41,975 nt of DNA from Paramacrobiotus metropolitanus (lineage: Eukaryota; Tardigrada; Eutardigrada; Parachela; Macrobiotidae). The first letter of the stretch is position 1; every line of letters begins with the position of its first letter. The position numbers were made by a program, and so were the translations under genes. The notes beneath the pieces were generated by a model. It ran no database searches, had not been told where the DNA came from, and was given only the letters and a program-made list of their open reading frames with translations. Of the stretch, positions 10,513 to 19,858 are shown in pieces. The stretch covers positions 1 through 41,975 of the forward strand of contig NW_026570562.1 of NCBI RefSeq assembly GCF_019649055.1, written 5' to 3'.

Positions 10513-11071
10513 ATTACGCGGAGGGGATAGCGTAGAAGAAAGTAGAGTTTACTTCCCGTACCGTTTCAACATAGGTTTATTGGATCAGGTTACAAAGGTA
10601 ATTTCGATTTCAACATCAGGATCCGTTACAAAAACGTACGTGTGTCACATGCAGCGTCACCCGGAGAAATCAATGGATAGATAAATGGAACCTCGGCGAA
10701 GGCGGCGTGGTTTTGGCCTACCACCGCATTACGCGGCAGCTTGTTTTTCGTGCTCCACTGGTATTCCCATGGATGACGGATATTTTTTTTTCGGATTCTT
10801 CAAGATCGTCCTTTCACTGCCGATGTGTGCCTGGCTTATCTAGAATTTCCTCCTTCCATATTCTTTCATCACCAATAATTAATTGCAACCGCTTCATTAG
10901 GCCCGACATTCCCTCCCCAGTGTATGCAGCTGGCCGAAACAAATATAAATTCACTAGCCTCTTGCACGGCATACTTCCCTGGGATACCGTGCGGACCAAG
11001 GACAACCGACTCCCGATTACCGGGACTCCCTCCAGGAGGAAAATAGGAGGAGGACACCAAACTGGAACCAA

Positions 11072-12199
11072 ATGAATGAAAACTACGGCTCCCGCCGATA
11101 TGAAACGCGGGATCCAAACAGCGTAGTGCCAGAACCCGTTTATAACGAAAAATTGGTCCAGCCCGGAGCATACGCACAAAGGGCACTTCCACCAGCTCCA
11201 ACTGCGACTCCGGCCCCAGCTGTAGCTACGAGCAGACCAAAAGCCAGAGTCCAAACCATGCCAGATCCCGTTGCACAACCCCAAACGTACACTTTTGCAA
11301 CACCACCAGCACCGCCGGCAGCCGACACTGAACCAGAAACCACACCAAAGCCATTTAACCCCGACAACCCCTACTCTAGGGAACAGTACAGAATCTCTCA
11401 CGAAGAATGGCTTAAGCGAGAACTTAGCAAAATGGGAAACGAAATAGCAAAGGGAACCGGAATGTTGGTCTGTACGGTCAGAAAAAACAATTTGGCATTA
11501 ATAAAAATAATGGCTGTTTACTCCCCAGTTCTAGCCGCCGAACAGTTGGGCTTCAGACAATGCCAAACGCTAGGATCACAAGCCCAACAAGCGCTACTAT
11601 ACCAGTGCCGGAAATTAACGGTGGAAATAATGGGACAGAAGACGAAATGCGAGACGGAACCAATAGCAGCAAACCAGTCACTGTCACTTGACGGCCAGAT
11701 CTTGCTACCAGCATTTATCTCATGCAATCAGGACGGGACAGTAGCTGTCATCAACGGTAAAACATACGAATGGGATAGCAAGGACTGGATCCCAAGGAAG
11801 ACAACGGTGGCCATTCAACATTCCGACATAGCAGCCACATTCGATTTGCCTCCCGACGTCTCTGCCGAACAAAGTGCGGACGTCTGACCGGACAATAGCC
11901 TATCCAGTATCATGGACCTCTTCGGGCAGCTCGCGTCAATGGCGAGGAGCGAAGGGGCCGACGAACCCGTTACATCCGCCTTACGAGTCATACCGTTTAA
12001 ATCCGGACTCAGTAACTTGAAAGTCGACACCTCTGTCTTCACGTTGGACAGCTCGTTTCCTCATTGAAAAACTGCCCTGATCGCAACGTCAGCAGTTGTC
12101 GGCACACTTGTAAGTGCAATTGTGCGTATAAAGTGTTTTGGCGTTGCGAAATGTTTAAGCCTCTGCCGAGGGGCAAAACGGAAATATTACATCTATTGA
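11072..12199 (+). pseudogene. virus-type envelope glycoprotein-like gene with in-frame stops
   Basis: The ORF 11072-11887 (271 residues) has a Pro/Ala/Thr-rich N-terminal third and then a Cys-containing domain from about residue 105. It includes LGFRQCQTLGSQA, LLYQCRKLTVE, KCE, ISCNQDG and INGKTYEWDSKDWIP. After the TGA at 11885 the same frame continues to a second TGA (12065), then encodes a 17-20 residue hydrophobic segment and a short basic Cys-containing tail, ending at 12199. Spaced cysteines, a Trp-containing C-terminal part, a membrane anchor and a basic tail match a viral fusion glycoprotein; the layout recalls chuvirus-type glycoproteins, also captured by some BEL/Pao retroelements. 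That assignment is inference. The two stops argue for a dead copy. Confidence 0.45.
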
Positions 12200-12438
12200 C
12201 GAACAAGGAACCAGGAAGATAACGGTTACAATAGCTCACAAGGGCGGTACGGAAATATAAACCGGTGACACGGACGGACAAACCAAACATACCGAACCGA
12301 ACAGTCGTACTTGCTGGAGACACCCAGATCGTAGTTCTGTCACTTCCCAAACACCCCGACATCCAAGAAAACAGTGGCGTCATCACCCCGTCCCAATACC
12401 CCGTCCCGTGACCACAAGAAATTCCCAGTAACACCGCC

Positions 12439-12534
12439 ATGATCACCTGGAAAATCGCCATGATTGCCGTCATCACCTCAGCAGCCATCGCAATTGACAT
12501 ACCGGAACCGCATTTATTAATATGTCTACAATGA
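12439..12534 (+). other. signal-peptide-like short frame
   Basis: Frame of 31 residues opening with a classic signal-peptide pattern: short polar start, hydrophobic core AMIAVITSAAIAI, then a possible cleavage site, and a stop at 12532-12534. It directly precedes the mucin-like ORF (start 12522) in a different frame. Either this is the lost first exon or 5' end of that protein, shifted out of frame, or a remnant of a second glycoprotein. Confidence 0.3.
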
Positions 12535-13172
12535 TAATACCGTCCGAGACTGACCCGATTCAACGCTTAATTAGTTGGATATTCTTATCCTTAACCCATT
12601 CATATCCTACGGGCCGCGCAACAACGCGCTTGATCAGTAACCTTGACATCAAAAAATTTTTAATCCACAATCCGTATTATACACCCGACGTTAACACGGA
12701 TAGACTCCTCATGATGGATGAGTACATTAAGTCAAAACCGGTAACGCAAGGTAAAAGACAGCACAGTGCGTGTGTCATGAGATCAGCCCAGCGACCGAGC
12801 GAGATTAACCCGGATGCACTTGAGCGTATATTTGTTAAAGTTGCTAAATATTTGAACTTCCTCATATTCCACACTGCATGTGCCAATTATGACCTAGCGC
12901 CAGACAGCCAGCGCAATTTGCACAGTCATTGCGTTCAGTACTGGCTGATGTATAAAAGAGACGACGACGATACAGCCACCGCTATTTCTCAGTCCTCTCC
13001 GTCGGTTACACCGACTTCCACGACGTTTCCAACGTCCACAGCAACGACGTCCACGACGCCAATCACCACGCCGACTACAACGTCGACCACGCCCACAACC
13101 ACGCCGCGGTTATGCATTACCGCCGTAGCGGTCTGCAATATGCAGTGCTCTTGTGTGCCGCAGCGTCTCTAG
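12522..13172 (+). CDS. protein with Thr/Ser/Pro-rich mucin-like stalk
   Basis: A 216-residue frame. The N-terminal 145 residues form a putative folded domain with conserved-looking Tyr/Trp and the string HSHCVQYWLMYKR. From about residue 150 a Thr/Ser/Pro tract of some 45 residues follows, as in heavily O-glycosylated stalks, then a Cys-rich end (NMQCSCVPQ). A similar spacing (HQKCVHYFLLY) occurs in the next ORF, suggesting tandem paralogues. A signal-peptide-like frame lies just upstream out of frame. The end overlaps the next ORF by 61 nt. Family unknown; a secreted or virion surface protein is plausible. Confidence 0.4.
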   Translation: MSTMIIPSETDPIQRLISWIFLSLTHSYPTGRATTRLISNLDIKKFLIHNPYYTPDVNTDRLLMMDEYIKSKPVTQGKRQHSACVMRSAQRPSEINPDALERIFVKVAKYLNFLIFHTACANYDLAPDSQRNLHSHCVQYWLMYKRDDDDTATAISQSSPSVTPTSTTFPTSTATTSTTPITTPTTTSTTPTTTPRLCITAVAVCNMQCSCVPQRL

Positions 13173-13633
13173 CTGCAACCGCCTGGACCACATTCTTGGA
13201 CAGCGAATTCGTTAATGACTAGTTATCTGACCCCGCGAATCGCGCCAAGATCCTCGCCATAGTCCACTTGTATAAAATTAAACACGCTAAGAAACGGATT
13301 CACCGCTTACGCGCCGTACGCCAGACGCAAACTCGTAATGGATCAGCATCCACGCCGTATTACCAACACAATACGGAAGAGCGACGCCTCATCCGACATC
13401 TTACTCCTTTCGCCACGGAAAGGGAAACCATTAATACAGTGAATAGAATGGCCCGCGCGACATATAAGATGTATTGCATCGGTGGAATTATTACTGGCAG
13501 GATTCTTCACCAGAAATGTGTTCATTACTTTCTCCTATATGATCCTGCTAAGCTACAGGACCTGACAAAATACGGTTTCCACTATGAGGGAATCGACGTC
13601 AACGATCCGGAAGCGCAGTACTACTCCCGGTAA
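13112..13633 (+). pseudogene. signal-peptide protein with one in-frame stop
   Basis: An ATG at 13112 begins a signal-like sequence (basic start, hydrophobic core YAVLLCAAASLAATAW). A TAG at 13220-13222 interrupts the frame, which then runs open to TAA at 13631-13633; without the TAG the span would encode 173 residues. The distal part is basic and contains HQKCVHYFLLY, resembling HSHCVQYWLMY of the preceding ORF. The stop codon lies inside the inverted repeat that starts hr-like copy 2. A secreted protein, paralogous to its neighbour, is likely; its role is unknown. Confidence 0.4.
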
Positions 13634-13893
13634 ACGAGGGCGTTTACCACCGGAAAAGGGCAATGTGAAGTATCACATACCTGGATATCATAATAGTATA
13701 AAGAACGAGCATTTGACTTGCAATGCGCGCAGACGAGCGCCTGGATAGCCTTGAGCTTTTTACCGCGTGCTGGCACGGATGTTTGCCTTAGGCACTTTCA
13801 GCGCTATGTGCTGACACAGCACGCGCTATAAATAGCTCTTGAATTGAATGCGGAAACCAGCATATCTCGGAATTAAGACCTGAACTCCCGCAG
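13627..13893 (+). promoter_or_regulatory. hr-like/promoter repeat, copy 2
   Basis: Second copy of the repeat, in the same orientation as copy 1 and about 11.4 kb from it. It keeps the inverted repeat with GGTAAACG/CGTTTACC arms (13627-13653), GTGAAGTATCACATA, a half site altered to TGCTGGCAC, the palindrome TGCTGACACAGCA (13809-13821), the TATA box CTATAAATAG (13826-13835) and the shared tail up to CCCGCAG. It sits between two convergent ORFs whose stops fall at its edges (13633 plus, 13873 minus). This may be a combined promoter, origin and termination region. Confidence 0.65.
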
Positions 13894-14349
13894 CTCAGCT
13901 GATAAATCTCGCGCTCCGGTGCTAGTGCGGAAACAGAGGAACTTTAACATAGCATTCATGCCGTCAACATGTAAGGATTTGTTACGATCCTTGCCTTGGT
14001 AACTACTGGCCACCAGCTCTCTGCTAAAGTACGAGAGGAGGATTCGCGCCAGATGGTAATGCAAAGATTTGTTGTCGTTGTATGTCTGAAATGTATAGGT
14101 TGTGCCGCCTTTTATCAGGGCAGGGTGTTCTCCCTCGTATCCTGCGTCAAGCGTAGGATAGCCATTCGGTGTTGGCACGATGTCACCCCCAGCGACCTTC
14201 TGGGCGACGATCTTTTTGATCAGTGGGCGCATAATCCGCCAGAACCAAGTTACTCGGCGGGCCAGTCGTTTTTGCTGCTCGATCATTAGAACTTGACTCG
14301 TCAACTCGATTAATGCCATGCGAAAGCAGTTAAAAACACGCGTGCCCAT
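13873..14349 (-). CDS. unassigned 158-residue ORF, likely C-terminal part of a larger gene
   Basis: The longest intact frame in the 14-16 kb block. It has a basic helical first half (LARRVTWFWRIMRPLIKKI) and a more polar second half with GGTTYTFQTYNDNKSLHYH. Minus-strand coding-like remnants continue upstream to about 15445 and 16487. This fits a decayed larger gene or set of genes transcribed leftward from hr-like copy 3. It ends at the edge of copy 2. No domain is recognised. Confidence 0.35.
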   Translation of the reverse strand: MGTRVFNCFRMALIELTSQVLMIEQQKRLARRVTWFWRIMRPLIKKIVAQKVAGGDIVPTPNGYPTLDAGYEGEHPALIKGGTTYTFQTYNDNKSLHYHLARILLSYFSRELVASSYQGKDRNKSLHVDGMNAMLKFLCFRTSTGARDLSAELREFRS

Positions 14350-14970
14350 GGTGTAACAAACGAGAAAACGTTGGTATCAATCGGATGAAATTTCCATTTT
14401 ATCTTCTAACCGACGATCTGTCCTTTCCCAGATTTTGCGCCATCGCACCGCGTTTTGAAACGTTAAAACCTGCTTATAACAACGCGCGCCATACTGAATT
14501 CCTTTCTGCTGCTTGATTGCTTACCACTAAGGATCGATAGCTTAAGCCGTTCCTGGATGATGGCTTCCTGAACGTTCTCCCAAGTTCCCGCGTTAGGTAA
14601 ATCACAGTGCAACCAAACTGTCCAAAATCCAAGTAGCCGCGATTCTTCAGTTCCTCATGCTTGTTCTTGCAATAAAAAGGAACAGCGGTTCGTGTCAGGT
14701 TGTGGCAGCCCTATACTACTGAAGAAAGATCAATCTCGACAAGGATTAACGAACCGGCGACGCAAATTATCGGTGAGATAGCAGTCGGCATCCGTTGCAA
14801 TCCGAATCCCTCCTTCTAATCGGGTGTTACTTCTATTCGGGTGGCAAAATGTCCTTCTCTCATTTTTCCGTGCCGATGTTCGCGACAATATGCACGGACT
14901 CCTATTGATTTATCACCTCCATAGGCGCCTGTGGCACCGTAACAATCACGTATCTTTGTCCTTGGAAAGC

Positions 14971-15445
14971 TTAGGTTGCCGACCCACCGATTGGCTCCTC
15001 CACAGCAGAATAATCCAAGAACTGCTCTTTGTCACGCGCGTTTATAAACTCCTTGAGCGTCGCCTTACTACCGGGATACCGTTTCCGATATTCCTCCAGG
15101 CAGGCGTGGAAGCGAAAAAGTGTGCGGCGGCCAGTCGAACTAAAGCTTCAGCCAGTCTGCATCGACACAAAAAATACATTTGATGGACACTATCTCTGCA
15201 TCTTCGATATGAAGGGGCGATTATGATACCCATGCTGAAATGTAAGAACAATACGTTCCGATCCCACCCATTGGTCCAGTGAGCATATCCTCTGAATACT
15301 TCCGAAGAAGGCACGAAAATTCAGCCATATTGTATAAATAAGTGTCGCAAAAAATTAGTTTAGTCATTGTATTTCGCAAATCACCACATGATGCAAAACA
15401 AAAACGAAACCCGTGGCGGAGGAATACCTTTTTGTATTGGTCCAT
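14971..15445 (-). pseudogene. decayed minus-strand coding remnants
   Basis: Two protein-like segments occur in different frames. The first is 15445-15221, beginning MDQYKKVFLRHGFRF. The second is about 15116-14971, with EEYRKRYPGSKATLKEF and a stop at 14971. The frame changes between them, and more stops follow down to 14380. Charged, well-mixed composition distinguishes them from flanking noise. They lie between hr-like copy 3 and the 158-residue ORF on the same strand. Family unknown. Confidence 0.3.
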
Positions 15446-15501
15446 GATATTCTTCGAGCTGATACAGTAGAAGGCGCGTCAATGCGATTTACCTGAATCT
15501 G

Positions 15502-15804
15502 CTATACGAGTATGGAAATTGCTACTGTATCACACCGGCGCCGCCGTATCGCAAACAGCTCTGCACGCCTCTTTACCAGTTTAATCTCGGTCTCATTGAC
15601 TGTATTCTCTCTGTCGCTTACATAGACACTAACAGGTACGTAATAAAGTTTCAAACAATAACTGCCGTATTGATCGTACTCGTATAGTTCTGGTAGCCGG
15701 TATACGGCTACCAGAACTATACGAGTAGAACTAGTAGAACAATCGTACTCGTATAGTTCTGGTAGCCCAACGCGTGCTAGTGAAAGTGGTCGCAGTTCGT
15801 TCAA
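15502..15804 (-). other. frame across the palindromic repeat
   Basis: A 100-residue open frame passes through the perfect hairpin and its third copy, so it contains the repeated PELYEYD twice. The repeat explains the open frame; coding is doubtful. Confidence 0.15.
15677..15767. repeat. perfect 23-bp inverted repeat plus a third direct copy
   Basis: Arms 15677-15699 and 15705-15727 are perfect reverse complements (ending GGTAGCCG and starting CGGCTACC) around the 5-nt loop GTATA. A third direct copy of the left arm lies at 15746-15767. The DNA could extrude a strong cruciform or encode an RNA hairpin. No transposon boundaries are visible. Confidence 0.9.
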
Positions 15805-16271
15805 CTAGCTGGCGCGTACTCCCGACGTCAAGTTAACAACGCCCTTTAACTGGACTACTGCAGTCGCAGACGGTCACCGCATCAGCACCACGCCCCGGCT
15901 GCGCTGACATAATGTACAGTACAAAAGCACCAGTGACAGCATAGTCAACTGTGTCATATGCACCCAGCGTTTAGCAGCTGATGACCTCACTGTTACAAAA
16001 CTTCCAAGTCACAGTTGTCTAAAAGAAATTCGCTAGCAGACCCCTTGTTGCACCCCTCTGACCGGCGCAGGCGCTGCGGCAATTCTTTGATGTCCGACAA
16101 GCGCTATTGGGACACCCATTTTTCGACTCAGGTATTTGCTCAAGATCGGGGCTGCTCGGATTGACTGATGCCAATTACGGAAAAACGCTAGAAATTAAGT
16201 GGAGGTTCAGTTGTTGCAGCATAGCGTTGAACGTCATCTAGCAGTACAACATCCTGCCTGCCTGCCCTCTT
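15805..16271. other. stretch without a supported gene
   Basis: No frame longer than about 60 residues and no repeat. Nothing recognisable. Confidence 0.4.
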
Positions 16272-16757
16272 TCACCTTCTCGTGCAACGTTTCTTTATCG
16301 ACATTAGAAAATACGGCGGCGATTTGATGCCAATCAACTCCGGTTTCCGTTTCTTTCTTTTATCAGTATCGCTTTTCAAGGCCTCAGTAAAACTGGAATG
16401 CTTTTCCCTTGCACCACGAATGTTGAAATCGAGTTTGATTGGGCATTCTGTAATTATTCTGGTGAAAAGACGAATAACGGCTATCATCAGGGCTGCTGTT
16501 TGGGCGTGAACCAGTTGTATACGACTAGCTTCCTATTTTACGGTAAGCAAATCAAGGACGGAAATTGGAGCGTCGGTGATTTTTGGACGAAATTACCAGT
16601 TCAATTCAACCGTCCTCATTTCAAATGCTCGGAATATGGCGTCCAGCATAAGCATGGTCTCTTTATCATCAAATCCACGGGCTGTTTTGGAATATTACAT
16701 CTCTGTGGGAAATTATGCTTTATTCGTAAAATAGGTGGCTTTCGCATTCAATTGTAG
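16272..16757. pseudogene. ambiguous coding remnant beside hr-like copy 3
   Basis: Both strands have open frames: minus 16272-16487 (71 residues, basic) and plus 16398-16757 (119 residues, Cys and aromatic rich, ending at the repeat). The minus frame lies downstream of the leftward TATA of copy 3 and would join the minus-strand run to 13.9 kb. The plus frame ends at the repeat as the ORFs at copies 1 and 2 do. I cannot decide between them from sequence alone. Confidence 0.25.
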
Positions 16758-16985
16758 AGCTTTTTATATCGCTTGCTGTGTCAGCACATAGCGCTCAAAA
16801 GTGCTTTAGGCAAACTGCGCAAACATCCGTGTCAGCACACGGTATAGGCTCGAGGCTAAAATATTCACATGCTAGTCTGCGGTGAAAGGCGCATTGCAAC
16901 ATCTCATACTTTATGTTATTATAATGCTATTAACCATGCAGCGGTTATCCTGGTATGTGATACTTCAACATCTCTATTATTTGCT
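16703..16985 (-). promoter_or_regulatory. hr-like/promoter repeat, copy 3 (inverted, diverged)
   Basis: Third copy, in the opposite orientation to copies 1 and 2. On the minus strand it keeps TGAAGTATCACATACC, TTAATAGCATTATAATA, the half site TGCTGACAC (16829-16837 region), the palindrome TGCTGACACAGCA (16774-16786), a TATA-like GATATAAAAAG (about 16759-16769) and the tail CAATTGAATGCGAAAG. The inverted repeat at its far end is degenerate. If it is a promoter, it fires leftward into the minus-strand remnants at 13.9-16.5 kb. Confidence 0.6.
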
Positions 16986-18000
16986 TGTCGGGCAAACGCT
17001 GAGTGAACTATCAGTACGATAAGGCACTCACAAATGCAATTTCTTCAGTATAAGAGAGATGGAATTGGCCGATTCTAACAGCTCTTTCACAACAGCGTCA
17101 GGGTGCAGTTTGATTGCAGATATCTAAAGCAGGTTCAGAAACTTGCCATCTGATGTATCATAGCCCCAAACTGGCTGAGCAGGAAATTCAGTTCTTGCAA
17201 GAATGTGCCCGCCGCGGAAACTGTAAGTACTCTAATTATGTAGCTTTTTTCATTTTCCTGTATGAATAATTTGTAGTGCCCCTGCGCGCGTTTGCGGACG
17301 CGATGACAGAAGAGATGCACTAGCAGACCGTGGAACCGGCAGAATTCCTTAACCAATTTGATAAATAATGTTGTTTTCATTAGCTGAATACATTTGCATT
17401 GCGTTCCTTGTAATTTTGCGTTTTTTAATAATTTTCCTGCACAGATAACTAACGCTTTAAAGGCTTAGCTTATTAACCGATTAATTGTGAATAAATTTTA
17501 CCCTTCTCGTTGATACAGATCCGTTTAATTATTTAAAAACAATATAAGCATCCAGGGGCAGTAGTTATAGCGTTAGGGGTAGTAGATATAAGGACAGGGG
17601 CGAGGGGTGGGGAACCAGAAGTTAGGAATGTAGGGATAACGGGCAACGGAAGTGGTGACGGATATGGGAGCGACGGGGACGCGCGCGGGGGCGATGTTGG
17701 ATGCTGGGGTAAAGCGCTGGGTTGGCGCCGGTGCGCAGAGTTGTGGTGCTCATGGGTGGCGGCGGACGCGTGGCGGAGCGCTGGGATGATGGCGTGCAGG
17801 ATTTACAGCCAACGCAACGGCAGTTTGAGAGACGGATAACGGTGGCCGTGGTGGCCATCTGGGCAAATGCTGGACTGCGGGAGCTGTGGGACCTTCCAGG
17901 CTGAGGAGACGTTATTAAGCACGTAGCTCGGTTCCCTATTTTCTGCATTTTCCGAGAATTTAAAATTGTGCGTTTATTCTTCCGTATTTATACCGAAATG
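16986..18000. other. stretch without a supported gene; G-rich repeat at 17545-17900
   Basis: AT-rich to about 17540, with an 81-residue minus-strand frame (17135-17380) of uncertain value. From about 17545 to 17900 the plus strand is G-rich, with imperfect repeats (CAGGGG, GGGGTAGTAG, GACGGGGACGCG). A similar C-rich block on the opposite strand lies at 28.15-28.5 kb. Frames in the G-rich block are low complexity. Confidence 0.4.
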
Positions 18001-18152
18001 CAGGCCCGTAGCGAGGTCCGTCGGATGAGGGGTGCGCAAATTGGCTGCGCAAGCTGCGACCGTTTTGAAGTTCGGCTATCGCCCACTTTGCCCTTGAATT
18101 TGAAAGCCTGCGCCCGTTGCGCACACCCCCCCCCCCCTTTGCTACGGCCCTG
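18001..18152. mobile_element. 152-bp hAT-type MITE with 8-bp target duplication
   Basis: The element begins CAGGCCCGTAGCGAGG and ends CTACGGCCCTG; the reverse complement of the end begins CAGGGCCGTAGC. It is flanked on both sides by the identical octamer CCGAAATG (17993-18000 and 18153-18160). CAG(G)GCCGTAGC-type termini and 8-bp duplications are typical of the hAT superfamily. No coding capacity, so it is non-autonomous. A run of 12 C lies near the right end. Confidence 0.9.
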
Positions 18153-18469
18153 CCGAAATGTGTGATTTTGATATAAGTTGGATATAATTTTTTCATTGAT
18201 TTGCTGTTGCCAACTTTGTATTTCATCATTTTTTTGAATTTTTGTATTTGATTTTCTTTTCTGTGTCATTAGTATAGACTACATTGCATATTTGGCCAGA
18301 TTTCATCTACAATCAGCGCTTTTCAGAGAAATAGGCCTGGCCGAAGTCGACGTGACACGATTTCCGATGCATAATAATAAAGAAATTTTTCTGTTTAGTG
18401 TAGTTTGCTTTTTAAATGTCAGTGCATTTTTCTCGTCGATTACAGAATTATAATGCGATTTTATGTTAG

Positions 18470-18550
18470 GACAGATGGAACGTACTGGATGTCCCTGTGG
18501 CTGTGATCATAACTCTATCCCTGCGGAATGTTGAGCGGATCCGTATTTCA
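18470..18550 (+). other. candidate internal exon
   Basis: An 81-nt segment bounded by an acceptor-like TTATGTTAG and a consensus donor GTAAGT, open in one frame for exactly 27 codons (phase 0), with hydrophobic-rich protein character. No partner exon in matching phase was identified, so the gene is not defined. It lies 600 bp upstream of the MITE-split ORF. Confidence 0.3.
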
Positions 18551-19066
18551 GTAAGTACTGTATAATTTTCTATAATTTTGTGTAATATTTTAACTTGTTC
18601 GACTGTATTCTTATTGCAACGGTTGAATTTATTTTTGTGCTTGCCGAGTAGTTTGATTACAATCAGTATGCATCATTCGATTGATTTAGCCTTACTTTGA
18701 AATTCTGATTTATTATGTTTTTCTGTTTATTAATTTAGAAATCCAACAAATACTGCTAAAATTTCCATCAGCGATTGTATTGCAAATTTGTAGTTTATTA
18801 TTTTCCCGCATATTTATCACAGCCGCTAGCATTGCTGAAACTTCCATTACTACCGACAGCATTCGCTTCGTTATTGATTCAGGCACGTAGTACACTATTA
18901 TCTTTTTTTTATTATCTATGACATTATCCAGTGCTGTGATATTGTTTATTTTTCCCATGAGCATTGGTGAGCGCGATGTCTTGTTATTTATTGCATCTGT
19001 CTTCACGCCTCTAGCCAACATATTTACAGCTGACCGAAATCATTAAACAGTTCTTGCAGGCGTAAT

Positions 19067-19764
19067 ATGAGTGGTGTATCGGATTTTTTAACGGATGCCT
19101 GGGATAACAATTCTGGCCATGGGATCAGCTGCAGTGCCAAACGTTTTTTCAGCCTTGTTACAGTGAAACTTCTCTACAACATACACCCTCCGTTCCAGGC
19201 TTTCTGAATGTTACAGAGGGGTGTATGTTATACAGAAGCACTTCCCCCAGGGGCACCGCCCTCAGGGGCTCAGTCCCCGGGGTTCTTCTCTACCAAAAAA
19301 TTAACAAAATATTATAGTATGGACATTATTCGGTCCGAATGTTGGTTTTGCTGCACTTTTGTATGCTTGGAGTTGGCAGATCCGGTACTAAACAGATTAA
19401 AACAGAAGCCGGAACTTCCTTTTAGAGACACCGAAATGGTTTTCTTCCCCAGCCTAACCAACCGTATGTTACGCAGGGGTTGAATAAGCTGGTGAAAATG
19501 GTACCTGTTCCATAAAAGCTGTATGTTATAGCTGTAAAGGGGTGAATGTTATGCAGAGAATTGCCCTTGTGTTATAGTCTACCGGACGGTTTGGTTCCCA
19601 GCTTCGTGCATGCAGTAAAGGGGTGAATGTTATAGGAAGGTGAATGTTAAGAGGGGTTTCACTGTAGCGTGCTTCCCAAGCAGGAGAAGGACAGTTATGA
19701 GATCATCGTAAGCTATGCCAACGCCATGCGCTATATGGTCTGCAGGCAAGCCGAAAAAAGCTAA
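19067..19764 (+). pseudogene. small gene or exon split by a MITE
   Basis: An ATG at 19067, 7 nt after the acceptor-like TTCTTGCAG (ends 19059), opens a frame beginning MSGVSDFLTDAWDNN. The frame runs up to the TA at 19159. It resumes right after the other end of the MITE (19667) and ends at TAA 19762-19764. Discounting the element and one copy of the TA duplication, 192 nt remain, exactly 64 codons. This is good evidence that a 63-residue frame existed before insertion. No family is recognised; it may be the last exon of a longer gene. Confidence 0.6.
19161..19664. mobile_element. 504-bp TA-flanked MITE (pogo/Tc1-like ends)
   Basis: Termini are inverted repeats of about 30 bp (left CAGTGAAACTTCTCTACAAC; the reverse complement of the right end begins CAGTGAAACCCCTCTTAAC), flanked by TA at 19159-19160 and 19665-19666. 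TA duplications with CAGT-type ends fit the Tc1/mariner-pogo superfamily. Subterminal blocks (GGGGTGAATGTTAT near 19539 and 19619, AGAGGGGTGTATGTTAT near 19214) repeat the terminal motif. The 91-residue frame inside is not a transposase, so the element is non-autonomous. Confidence 0.85.
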
Positions 19765-19786
19765 ATTAAATTATTCCTTTGAAAAA

Positions 19787-19858
19787 GGGGCCGATGGGGG
19801 AATCGAACCCCGGCTACGTCGTTAGATCCGCGTAGGCAGTACCACTGCACCACGGCGC
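19787..19858 (-). tRNA. tRNA-like gene or tRNA-derived SINE head
   Basis: On the minus strand there is an A-box-like TGGTGCAGTGGTACTG that can form a D arm (GCAG/CTGC). An excellent B box GGTTCGATTCC sits in a perfect T-stem (GGGG/CCCC), and a T-run right after the 3' end could stop Pol III. The anticodon arm does not fold into a standard 5-bp stem with a 7-nt loop, and the acceptor 5' strand does not match the 3' strand. So this is probably a pseudogene or a tRNA-derived repeat rather than a working tRNA. Confidence 0.45.

Noticed and set aside
10707-11075. 122-residue plus-strand ORF directly before the glycoprotein-like ORF
   Set aside because: Composition is poor and the ATGA overlap can arise by chance; the minus strand is also open here (10814-11401).
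10814-11401. 195-residue minus-strand ORF rich in Trp, Gly, Ser and Cys
   Set aside because: Antisense shadow of the Pro/Ala-rich part of the 11072 ORF; the composition is typical of reverse reading of such codons.
12039-12563. 174-residue minus-strand ORF
   Set aside because: Overlaps the glycoprotein tail, signal-peptide-like frame and mucin ORF start on the plus strand, with no domain or supporting context.
2188-13893. LTR retrotransposon with copies 1 and 2 as LTRs
   Set aside because: No TG...CA ends, no reverse transcriptase, integrase or primer-binding site between them, and a third inverted copy exists. The glycoprotein-like gene alone is not enough.
19787-19858. Functional tRNA gene
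   Set aside because: Acceptor and anticodon stems do not pair properly despite good A and B boxes; kept only as tRNA-like.
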